A stretch of 45,689 nucleotides of DNA from an uncultured Bacteroidales bacterium (GTDB taxonomy: Bacteria > Bacteroidota > Bacteroidia > Bacteroidales > JAFGXI01). Below, one piece after another: positions 1-10,200 of this stretch (within the stretch, counting starts at the first letter, position 1; each line of letters opens with the position of its first letter). The notes beneath the pieces are model-generated. The model was not told the origin of the DNA, did no database searches, and worked only from the letters and a program-made list of their open reading frames with translations. The position numbers and the translations under genes are program-made. The DNA is taken from positions 1 through 45,689 of the forward strand of contig CAMZKE010000127.1 of the NCBI GenBank assembly GCA_947311115.1. Direction: 5' to 3'.

Positions 1-45
1 AAATGGTTTGCAATGAAGTATCAGGAAAAGAAAAATGTATATTGA
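1..45 (+). CDS. Possible 3' end of an upstream gene (partial)
   Basis: Frame 1 is open from the window edge to a TGA at 43-45 and reads KWFAMKYQEKKNVY. This is a plausible basic C-terminus, but it is too short to identify. Frame 3 is also open to about position 83, so the choice of frame is uncertain. A perfect palindrome follows 10 nt after the stop, which would suit the end of a transcript. Confidence 0.2.
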   Translation, partial: KWFAMKYQEKKNVY

Positions 46-55
46 AAAATATAAC

Positions 56-150
56 CACCCAAATTTGGGTGATTTGGGTTTTATGATAACAAACTGTTTA
101 TAAGTGGGTTATGTGTAATATTGTTGGGTTTTATGAATAATGCGGGTTAA
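56..150. repeat. Palindrome and short direct repeats upstream of uvrA
   Basis: Positions 56-71 form a perfect 16-bp palindrome (CACCCAAATTTGGGTG). The 12-mer TGGGTTTTATGA occurs at 75-86 and again at 125-136, with another TGGGTT at 105-110. A GAATAATGCGGGTTAA segment lies at 135-150 and recurs with one change, on the other strand, at 45575-45590. The palindrome could end transcription of an upstream gene or bind a dimeric regulator. Its role is not known. Confidence 0.5.
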
Positions 151-178
151 AATATTTATTATTTAGAGTTAAACTTAC

Positions 179-209
179 TTCGTAATTAAAAATTACAAAA
201 CTATCTTTG
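179..209 (+). promoter_or_regulatory. Promoter of uvrA
   Basis: TATCTTTG at 202-209 matches the Bacteroidota -7 box TAnnTTTG. TTCG at 179-182, 19 nt upstream, differs by one base from the -33 element TTTG. Transcription would start about 4 nt after the box, giving a leader of roughly 14 nt. Confidence 0.6.
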
Positions 210-226
210 CAAAAAATAAAAAAATA

Positions 227-3076
227 TTGAAATTGACTAATAGTAAGAGTAGAGAATTTGTTTCTGAAAATGATAAAATTATAGTTTATGGAGCACGGGT
301 TCATAATCTTAAAAATATTAATGTAACAATACCTCGTAATAAACTTACTGTAATAACCGGATTAAGTGGTAGTGGTAAATCGTCGCTTGCTTTTGATGTA
401 ATACATGCCGAAGGACAACGTAGGTATTTAGAAACATTTTCGGCTTATGCACGCCAGTTTATTGGTGGGGTTGAACGTCCTGATGTAGATAAGATTACCG
501 GCTTAAGTCCAGTTATTTCTATTGAACAAAAAACAACAAATAAAAATCCTCGTTCAACCGTTGGAACTACTACTGAAATATACGATTTTTTACGTTTGTT
601 ATACGCACGTGTTGCAACAGCATATACATACGATACAAACGAAAAAATGGTAAAATATTCAGAAGATGATATTATTACAATTATTAATCAAAAATACCAA
701 GATAAAAAAATACTTATATTAGCTCCTGTTGTTAAAGGAAGAAAAGGACATTACAAAGAATTATTTGAACGAATAAGAAGACGAGGCTTTATTCAAGCTC
801 TTATTGATGGCGAAATTATTGATTTAGTACAAGGGTTAAAATTAAATCGCTATCAAAATCATGATGTTGATGTGGTTGTTGATAAAATTAAAGTTGAAGA
901 AAAAAGCCAAAAACGTTTATTAGAATCAATACGAATTGCAAGCAAAGAAGGAGATAGTGTTATTTCTATTTTCGATATTGAAACAAAAGAACATAAATAT
1001 TTTTCACAAAGTTTAATGTCGCCAGATGGTAATATTTCCTATAATGAGCCTGCACCTCATTCGTTTTCGTTTAATTCGCCACATGGTGCTTGTCCAAAAT
1101 GTAAAGGTTTGGGGCGGGTAACCGAAACAAATATTGAAACAATAATTCCCGATAACACAAAAAGTATTGCCGCCGGAGGTATTGTCCCTTTAGGTAAATT
1201 TAAAAGTTCGCTTATTTTTTGGCAAATAGAGTCTATTGCTCAAAAATATGGATTCGGATTAAAAACACAAATAAAAAATATACCGGAAGAAGCATTAAAT
1301 ATTATTTTATATGGCTCGGTTGAACCCATAAATGTTAAAAATAGTCCTCTCGGAAGTTTATCAAATTATTCGTTTAATTTTAGTGGTATAATTAGTTATC
1401 TGTTAAATAATTCAGAATCATCGAAGAAAAAAAGTAAATTTTCGGAGCAATTTGTAACAAAGATGGTGTGTCCGGAATGTAAAGGGCAACGACTAAAAAA
1501 GGAATCGCTTAGTTTTAAAATAGCCGGTAAAAATATAAGTGAGGTAGCATCGTTAGATTTAAACGAACTTGCAGAGTGGTTTAATAATATAGATAGTTTT
1601 TTTACTGAAAAACAAAAAATAATAGCAAAAGATATTCTTAAAGAAATAAAAACAAGAATCGCTTTTCTTTTAGATGTGGGTTTAGAATATTTATCGTTAA
1701 ATAGGCAATCAAGAAGTTTGTCGGGAGGCGAAAGTCAACGTATTAGACTTGCAACACAAATAGGTTCTAAATTAGTAAATGTGCTTTATATTTTAGATGA
1801 GCCAAGTATAGGACTTCATCAGCGAGATAATGATAGATTAATAAAATCATTATCAAATTTAAGAGACGCAGGTAATTCAATTATAGTGGTTGAACACGAT
1901 GAAGATATGATTCTTTCGGCTGATTATATTATTGATATGGGGCCAGGAGCAGGTAGATTGGGAGGCGAGGTTGTTTATGCCGGAGATTCGAAAAAATTGT
2001 TAAAAGCAAATACTTGTACTGCAAAATACATTAACAAGGAAAAATATATTGAAATACCTAAACAAAGAAGAGTTGGTACAGGTAAATATTTAATTTTAGA
2101 AAATGCAACAGGAAACAATCTTAAATCGGTTACAGCTAAAATACCCTTAGGTGTATTAGTTTGTGTTACAGGTGTTTCTGGTAGCGGTAAATCATCGTTA
2201 ATTAACGGAACATTACAACCGATATTAAGTAAATTTTTCTACCGTTCTTTAAAAGAGCCTTTAGCATATTCTAAAATATCAGGAATAGAAAATATTGATA
2301 AAGTTATTGAGGTTAATCAAACTCCTCTTGGGCGAACCCCTCGTTCAAATCCTGCAACTTACACTAAAATGTTTGATGATATTCGTAAACTATACGAAAC
2401 TTTACCTGAAGCAAAAATTCGTGGTTATAAAGCAGGGCGATTCTCATTTAATGTAAAAGGCGGGCGTTGTGAAACATGCAAAGGAGCAGGTGTGAAAACT
2501 ATTGAAATGAATTTTTTACCTGATGTATATGTTAAATGCGACGACTGCAATGGACGTAGGTATAATCGTGAAACACTTGAGGTTAGATTCAAAGGTAAAT
2601 CTATTAGTGATGTGCTTGATATGACTATTAATGCAGCTGTTGAGTTTTTTGCAAGTGTGCCGAATATTCTAAAAAAGTTGCAAGCATTACAAAATGTAGG
2701 TTTAGGTTATATAAAACTTGGGCAAGCTTCCACAACATTATCAGGTGGCGAGGCACAGCGTGTGAAATTGGCTAATGAACTTGCAAAAAAAGATACAGGA
2801 AATACTCTTTATATATTAGATGAACCTACAACAGGCTTGCATTTTGAAGATATTAGAGTGTTGATGAATGTAATCGATGAGCTAGTAAATAAAGCTAATT
2901 CGGTAATAATTATTGAGCATAACACTGACGTAATTAAAAAAGCAGATTATATTATTGATTTAGGACCTGAGGGTGGTAAAAATGGAGGTTATATTATAGC
3001 AGAAGGTACTCCTGAAGAAATTATTGAAAATAATAAAAGTTATACAGCAAAATATTTAACAAAAGTTTTAAATTAG
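227..3076 (+). CDS. uvrA: UvrABC system protein A (excinuclease ABC subunit A)
   Basis: UvrA is the damage-sensing ATPase of nucleotide excision repair. It loads UvrB onto lesions in the cytoplasm. The 949-aa length is usual for the family. Two ABC modules are complete: Walker A GLSGSGKSS at residues 45-53, a first zinc-finger region with CPKC and CPEC pairs, signature LSGGESQR and Walker B LYILDEPSIGL; then a second Walker A GVSGSGKSS, a second zinc finger CETC/CDDC, signature LSGGEAQR and Walker B LYILDEPTTGL. The start is a TTG at 227. No in-frame ATG lies before the conserved VYGARVHNLKNI segment, and the promoter box is just upstream, so TTG fits best. No SOS-type operator was recognised. 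The gene looks intact and monocistronic. Confidence 0.97.
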   Translation: MKLTNSKSREFVSENDKIIVYGARVHNLKNINVTIPRNKLTVITGLSGSGKSSLAFDVIHAEGQRRYLETFSAYARQFIGGVERPDVDKITGLSPVISIEQKTTNKNPRSTVGTTTEIYDFLRLLYARVATAYTYDTNEKMVKYSEDDIITIINQKYQDKKILILAPVVKGRKGHYKELFERIRRRGFIQALIDGEIIDLVQGLKLNRYQNHDVDVVVDKIKVEEKSQKRLLESIRIASKEGDSVISIFDIETKEHKYFSQSLMSPDGNISYNEPAPHSFSFNSPHGACPKCKGLGRVTETNIETIIPDNTKSIAAGGIVPLGKFKSSLIFWQIESIAQKYGFGLKTQIKNIPEEALNIILYGSVEPINVKNSPLGSLSNYSFNFSGIISYLLNNSESSKKKSKFSEQFVTKMVCPECKGQRLKKESLSFKIAGKNISEVASLDLNELAEWFNNIDSFFTEKQKIIAKDILKEIKTRIAFLLDVGLEYLSLNRQSRSLSGGESQRIRLATQIGSKLVNVLYILDEPSIGLHQRDNDRLIKSLSNLRDAGNSIIVVEHDEDMILSADYIIDMGPGAGRLGGEVVYAGDSKKLLKANTCTAKYINKEKYIEIPKQRRVGTGKYLILENATGNNLKSVTAKIPLGVLVCVTGVSGSGKSSLINGTLQPILSKFFYRSLKEPLAYSKISGIENIDKVIEVNQTPLGRTPRSNPATYTKMFDDIRKLYETLPEAKIRGYKAGRFSFNVKGGRCETCKGAGVKTIEMNFLPDVYVKCDDCNGRRYNRETLEVRFKGKSISDVLDMTINAAVEFFASVPNILKKLQALQNVGLGYIKLGQASTTLSGGEAQRVKLANELAKKDTGNTLYILDEPTTGLHFEDIRVLMNVIDELVNKANSVIIIEHNTDVIKKADYIIDLGPEGGKNGGYIIAEGTPEEIIENNKSYTAKYLTKVLN

Positions 3077-3115
3077 TTGTATATGTGTTTACAATAAAAT
3101 ATGTAATTTAGACAC

Positions 3116-4105
3116 ATCAAAAAAACAAAAAATATATTAATAAGCCCTTTAGATTGGGGGTTAGGGCATACTATCCGTATTATTCCTATTATAAATAATT
3201 ATTTAGATGAGGGTAGTAGTATTACTGTTGCTTGTAATGTTTTTCAAAAACAAATATTAGAAAACGAAATTAATAATGTTAATTTTATTGATATTGAAGG
3301 ATACAATATAAATTTGTCATCAAGTAAAAATCAAACACTAAAAATATTATTTCAGATACCTAAAATTATAAAAAACATAAAAACTGAAAATGCTTTTGTA
3401 GCAAGTTATATTAAATCAAATAAAATTGATTTAATCATTTCTGATAATAGATATGGGTTTAGAAACAAAGAAGTAAAATCGGTAATAATTACTCATCAAA
3501 CATATATTAAGACACCATTAAAAATTAAATTTTTTGAGCAACTGTTAAATATAGTAAATACAAAACAAATTAATAAGTTTTCGGAGTGTTGGGTGCCTGA
3601 TATTGAAAACGAAAATAATTTGTCAGGCGATTTATCACATAAAAATAAAAAAATAAAGAATATTAAATATATTGGCATTTTAAGCCGATTTGAAAAACTA
3701 AAAACAAAACTAAAAACAAATAAAGTATTAGCTGTAATCTCTGGTCCTGAGCCTCAACGTACAATTTTTGAGGATATATTAATTAATAAATTATCAAAAG
3801 AAAAATATAATACAATAATTATTAGAGGTACAAATAAAGATGTAAAAATCGATACAAATAATTTGAGTTTTATAAATATTGCAGATTCTAAGAAATTGCA
3901 GCAGTTAATATCGCAATCAGAAATTATTATATCACGCTCTGGTTATACAAGTATTTTAGATTATATTAAACTTGGCATAAAGGCAATACTTGTACCAACG
4001 CCGGGGCAAACCGAACAAGAGTATTTGGCAAAGTATTTATCAGAAAAATATAATTTTAAATATGTTAGACAAATAGATTTAACTAAATTTAAAATTGAGG
4101 AATAG
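3116..4105 (+). CDS. Glycosyltransferase-like protein (GT28/MurG-type fold), non-canonical start
   Basis: The frame is open from a TAA at 3104-3106 to the stop at 4103-4105. The segment KNILISPLDWGLGHTIR, encoded from about 3128, is typical of the N-terminus of a Bacteroidota family of UDP-sugar transferase-like proteins. The C-terminal half has SRSGYTSILDYIKLGIKAILVPTPGQTEQEYLA, the sugar-nucleotide-binding pattern of MurG-like enzymes, at about residues 272-304 (counted from 3116). The acceptor is unknown. No ATG, GTG or TTG precedes the conserved N-terminus. The first TTG (3314) would remove 66 residues including the glycine-rich loop. An ATC at 3116, followed by AAA AAA ACA, is the best start position. 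It may be a genuine rare start, a mutated ATG, or a sequence error. A one-mismatch promoter box (TAATTTAG, 3104-3111) sits 4 nt upstream. Confidence 0.7.
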   Translation: MKKTKNILISPLDWGLGHTIRIIPIINNYLDEGSSITVACNVFQKQILENEINNVNFIDIEGYNINLSSSKNQTLKILFQIPKIIKNIKTENAFVASYIKSNKIDLIISDNRYGFRNKEVKSVIITHQTYIKTPLKIKFFEQLLNIVNTKQINKFSECWVPDIENENNLSGDLSHKNKKIKNIKYIGILSRFEKLKTKLKTNKVLAVISGPEPQRTIFEDILINKLSKEKYNTIIIRGTNKDVKIDTNNLSFINIADSKKLQQLISQSEIIISRSGYTSILDYIKLGIKAILVPTPGQTEQEYLAKYLSEKYNFKYVRQIDLTKFKIEE

Positions 4106-4154
4106 TTATATGTGTTTGTAACCTGAATTTATAATTTTATTTTTTAACATTTAT

Positions 4155-4185
4155 TATGAAAATAAGTAACTATTTTATATCTTTG
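4155..4185 (+). promoter_or_regulatory. Promoter of the giant adhesin operon
   Basis: TATCTTTG at 4178-4185 matches TAnnTTTG. TATG at 4155-4158, 19 nt upstream, is one base from TTTG. The predicted transcript starts near 4189 and has a leader of about 50 nt before the ATG at 4241. The next gap large enough for a promoter comes only after 22753. Confidence 0.6.
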
Positions 4186-4240
4186 ACGTACACGCACAGA
4201 TTATACATTATAATAATTATACATTTAATACCACATTAAT

Positions 4241-7200
4241 ATGAGTAAATTTTACATTCTATTTTTCGTATTGCTTTCATTTAACATATTTTCACAAACA
4301 GGTACAGAGTTTTGGCTTGCCCCACCTAATGTTACTGATGATCACCGTTCGTCAGATAGATTCAAATATTATTTGAATTTAACAGGTTTAGATGCAGATG
4401 CTGTTTTGCATATTTGGCAGCCTGCAAATACATCAACCGGTTATGATACAACTTTTACGCTGTTGGCAAACACATCGCAAAAAATATATTTAGGGCATAA
4501 AACGGCTCAATTAGAAACCAAACCAACTAATACGGTATTAAATACAGGTTTGTTGATAGAGAGCACAAATGGCGAAAAAATATCTGCATATTACGAATAT
4601 GATAATCGAAATAATCCCGATATTTTTGCTCTAAAAGGTGCAAATTCATTAGGAAAAGAGTTTTATATTCCCTTGCACAATCACTCTCCTTGGCATAATC
4701 ATAATTTTACAAACGATTTGGCTTATGCATCGTTTGATATTGTTGCTACAGAGGATAATACAACAGTTTTGATTTTTCCTTCAAATGATGTTGATGGTCA
4801 CCCAGCACTACAGCAATTTTCTGTAACGCTTAATAGAGGCGAAACATATTCTTGTGGTTTTACGGGTACAAATCATATTGAACCTTTAAATCACCCTTAT
4901 GGTTCGTCAGTAACATCTGATAAGCCAATAGCCATTTCAATAAAAGATGACTCAGACCATGGAATTCATGGTTGTTATGATTTACTTGGCGATCAAATTG
5001 TGCCTGTTGATATTGTAGGTACAGAATATATTGTTGTTAGGGGAGGGTTAAATAGTAATGAAGATGAGAGTTTTTTCGTTCTTGCTACTCAAAATAATAC
5101 ACAAATAACAATAACTAACGACGATGAGGTTTTAACCAAAACACTTTTTGCAGGTGAAACTTTTAGGTACGAAATTGCAGAAGATGTTTCCGGTTCGGCA
5201 ACATCACGAGCATACAATTATATTCAAGCAAGTGCACCTGTATATTTATCGCATGTCGCAGGTTTTGGATGCGAAATGGGACAAGCTTTATTGCCTCCTC
5301 TTAACTGTGCCGGTTCTGAAAAAGTTAGTTTTGTAAGGTCAACCAACGAAGGGTTTTTCTTAACCTTATTGGTTAAAACACCTTCAATTGGCGATTTTAC
5401 AATAACTCCGTCTTCTGCTCAAGCAGCTATTGATGGAGCTACTTGGGTAACTGTACCTGGTACAGGAGGCGACTGGAGTGCAACTTCGATACAATTTAAT
5501 ACAACTGAAATACCTGTAGGAGGAGCAAACAGACTTGTAAACTCAACCGATGTTTTTGCAATGGGTTTAATAAATGGAGGTAGCACCTCAGGTTGTCGTT
5601 ATGGCTATTTTTCTGAATTTGTAGCAAAAACTGTAACCGATGCAGGTGTCGATTTTACTATTTGTGCGAACTCAACAGCAACTCTTAACGGAAATGTACA
5701 CGGTGGAGCAACTACAGGAATATGGACTACATCAGGTACAGGTAATTTTGATGATGCTACAAGTTTTAATGCTGTTTATACACCAAGTACTAATGATATT
5801 AATGCGGGAAGTGTTACTTTAACTTTAACCTCAACAGGTATTTGTTTTCCTGAATCTGATGATATGCTACTTTCTTTCGACCCTGCTCCAACAGTTGATG
5901 CCGGTCTTGACCAAACGGTTTGTGCCAATAATGTTGATGCTAACCTAAACGGAATAATAACTGTTGCTGATGGCGGTATTTGGACAACCTCAGGTGATGG
6001 TAGTTTCGATAATGCAGCAATAATGAATGCAGTATATACCGCAGGCCCAACTGATATTGCTAATGGAACAGTTCGTCTATATTTAACAACTACAGGAAAT
6101 TACAGTTGTAATGCTGAGGTAGATAGTCTTGATATAACTATAACACCTGCACCAACAATTAATGCAGGAATAAATCAAACAGTTTGTTCAAATAACCCAA
6201 CTATAACTCTAAATGCCACAACAAATGGCGTGCCTACAGGTGCAATTTGGAGTGGAGGGAATGGTTCTTATAATCCGGGTAGTAATTTCTTAAATACAGA
6301 TTATACTCCTTCCGGAGTTGAAGTTTCAAATGGAAGTTTAACTTTAACAGTTACTACAACAGGAAGTACAGGTTGTACCGAAGTTTCCGATAATATTTCA
6401 ATAACATTTTCTCCTTCGCCTATTGTAAATGCTGGTGCAGACCAAATAAAATGTGCAAATAATGAAGCAACAGTACTAAACGGTTCAATATCGGGTGGTG
6501 CAAGTGCAGGTGTTTGGACAAATGGTAACGGTACTTTTGTTGTTGATGATACCGATTTGGGAGCAACATACACTCCAACACCTACTGAAATAGCAAACGG
6601 AAGTGTTACCCTTACTTTAACAAGTACCGACCACGGTACAAATGGATGTAATGCCGAAAGCGATCAAATGACAATTAACTTTACACCAAAACCTACTGCT
6701 GATGCGGGTTCTGACCAAACAGTGTGTGCAAATAATTCTGATGTAAGTCTATCAGGAAGTATTACTGTTGCTTCAGGAGGAATATGGTCAAGTAGCGGAA
6801 ACGGTATTTTTTCATCAACAACAAATTTAACAACTACATACTACCCTTCAGTAGCAGATATAACAGCGGGTTCTGTTAAAATTTATTTAACAACTACCGG
6901 AAATGCTTCTTGTAATGAGGTTAAAGATAGTATGATAGTTACAATAACATCTGCACCAACAGTTAATGCAGGAGCCGATTTCTCAGTTTGCTCAAATAAT
7001 GCAGATATTGTATTAAATGCTAATGTAACAGGAGCAACAAATTGGCAATGGACAGGTGGTGCTGGTGCGTGGAACCCGGGTAATACTGCTTTAAATACAA
7101 CTTATTCGCCAAGTGCTGCCGAAATTGCAAATGGCGATATAACTCTAACACTTACGACTACAGCACAAGGTAATTGTAATGCTGTTAGCGACGATATTAA

Positions 7201-10200
7201 AATTATATTTACGCCTAAACCTGATGTTAATGCAGGTGTTGACCAAGTAAAATGTGAAAATAATCCTACAACTATACTTAATGGTACTATTTCAGGTGGT
7301 GCAAGTGCAGGTATTTGGACAAATGGAAACGGTACTTTTGTAAATAATGATACTGAATTAGGAGCAACATATACTCCTACCGCAACTGAAATATCAAACG
7401 GAAGTGTTACTCTAACATTAACTAGTACCGACCATACAACAAATGCTTGTAATGCAGAGAGTAGCCAAATGACAATTTCATTTACAAGTGCACCAACAGT
7501 TGATGCCGGAACAGATATAGATGTATGTCAAAATAATGCAACTGCAATATTAAGCGGTTCGTCAAGTACAGGTTCAGGTAGTTGGAGTGGAGGTACAGGA
7601 ACATTTGCTAATTCAAATAGTTTAAGTACAACATATACCCCATCATCTACCGAAATAGCAAATGCTACACCTGTAACGCTTACATTATCAACAACAGGTA
7701 ATGGCTCTTGCTTGGCAGAAACCGACCAAGTTATAATAAGTTTTGACCCTAAACCAATAGCAGATGCGGGTAATCCACAAATATCTTGTGCAAATAATCC
7801 TATTGTAACTTTGCAAGGCTCAGTAACAAATGCAAATGGTGGTTCTTGGTCTGGTAGTTCAGGCTCTTTTAGTCCAAGCAATACAGCATTAAATGCAACT
7901 TTTTTGCCAACAGCAGCTGATATTGCAGCAGGAGGAGTAAATTTAACTTTAACTGCAATAGGAATTAATGGTTGTAACGATGAAACAGATATTTTTAATT
8001 TAACAATAGTTCCTTCTCCAATTGTTGATGCCGGAGTTGACGATTATTATTGTAAAAATAATGCAACAATTAGTTTAAATGGTGCAGTAACAAATGCTAC
8101 CGGCGGAACTTGGTCTGGTGGTTTAGGTATATATGGCGATGCAAATTCGCTAAATACTACATATCAACCAACACAAGATGAATTAGATGATGGGTTTGTT
8201 ACTCTGTATCTTACATCAACAGGTAATGGTACATGTAATGCTGTTCAAGATGAAGTAACTTATACATTTACTGATGCTCCTATTGTTGATGCTGGTATAA
8301 CACAAAGTGTTTGTGCAAATAATTCTGACGTTTCTTTAAATGGAACTGTTACTGTAGCAACAGGTGGTGTTTGGAGCGGCGGACTAGGAAATTATTCTCC
8401 TACTGATACAACTCTTAACGCTGTTTATCACCCAACTGCAAGCGAAATAGCTAATCAATCAGTAACTTTAACTCTTACATCAACCGGAAATGGTTCGTGC
8501 AATTTAGTTAGCGATAATGTAACAATTAATATTGCACCTTCTCCAATTGTAGATGCAGGTATTGATGTACACTCGTGTTATAATAGTCCAATAGCAACAT
8601 TAAATGGTACTGTAACAAATGCCTCGGGTGGTATTTGGAGTGGTGGTGCAGGAACTTTTTCACCAAGTAATACAACTCTAAACGCTGATTATACACCTAC
8701 TCAAACAGAAATTGACGCAGGTATTATTAAACTATATCTTACATCTGCAAGTGGAAATTCTTGTAATCCGGTTGTTGATAGTATGAATATTATTATTGAC
8801 CCTAAGCCAATTGTAAATGCCGGAATTGACCAGTTTATTTGCTCAAATAATGCAGGAACAGTACTAAATGGTTCAGTTAGTTTGGCTTCAGGTGGACAAT
8901 GGAGTGGCGGTGCAGGTTCTTATTCTCCAAACAATTCGGTTTTAAATGCAATTTATACTCCTACTCAAGGTGAAATTAATGCAGGTTTTGTTGATTTAAT
9001 TTTAACATCAACCGGAAATGGTTCTTGTATTCCTGAAGACGATACAATGAGAATTAATTTTACACCAGCTACAACAGTTGATGCAGGAACAAACTTTGAG
9101 GTTTGTGCAAATAATAATCAAATTGATTTAGTAGGTACAATAACTGTAGCAACTTCAGGAACTTGGAGTGGTGGTGCCGGTATTTATAATCCTAATCCTA
9201 ATAGTTTAACAACAAGTTATACACCAACACCAACTGAAATATCAAACGGAAGTGTTGTACTTTGGTTAACTTCAACAGGAAACGGAAATTGTTCGGCTGT
9301 TCAAGATAGTATTGCAGTAACAATTAACCCATCGCCTATTGTTGATGCCGGAACAGACCAAAATGTTTGTGTTGATGCATTAACTGTTAATTTAAATGGT
9401 TCAGTTTCAGGAATTACAACTACAGGTGTTTGGACAAGCTCCGGTACAGGAACATTTTCAGATAATACAGCATTAAACACCTCTTATACATGCAGTACTG
9501 CCGATTCAATAGTAGGGAGTGTTACTTTAACACTTACATCAACAAATAATGATGTTTGCTTAAGTGAATCGGATAATATGGTTTTATATATTTTACCTGC
9601 AGGAATAGCAAATGCTGGTACAGACCAAACTGTTTGTGCAAATAATGCAGAAATATTATTAAATGGAACAGTAACAGGAGGAGCATCAAGTGGTGTTTGG
9701 AGTACAAGTGGTACAGGAATATTTTTACCAGATGAAAATACTCTTAATGCAACTTATATACCAAGTGCAAATGATACTGCAACGGGATTGGTAACATTAA
9801 CTCTTACAGCAAATTCTTGTAATTTATCAGAAAGTTCTATTGATATAACCATAACCCCTGCTCCGTATATTAATGCTGGACCAGACCAAATTGTATGTGT
9901 TGATAATTTAAGCATACAATTAGATGGTACTGCTTATGGTGCTTCAAATACAGCAGAATGGACAAGTCTAGGGACAGGCGTTTTTGTTCCTAATAATACA
10001 AGCTTAGATGCTATTTATCACGCAAGTGCACAAGATAGTATTAACGGACAAGTTGTGTTATTATTAAGTTCTACTAATTATGGAACTTGTAATCTTGAAA
10101 GAGATACAATGATAATTACAATTTCGCCGGCAGGTATTGTTGATGCAGGTCCTGACCAAACTCATTGTGCAAATAATACAAATATTGAATTAAATGGTTT

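Noticed and set aside
6301-7881. Minus-strand ORFs of 90-117 aa inside the first giant gene
   Set aside because: They lie opposite a clear repetitive coding frame and mirror its repeat period. Their translations lack any family features. They are reading-frame shadows.
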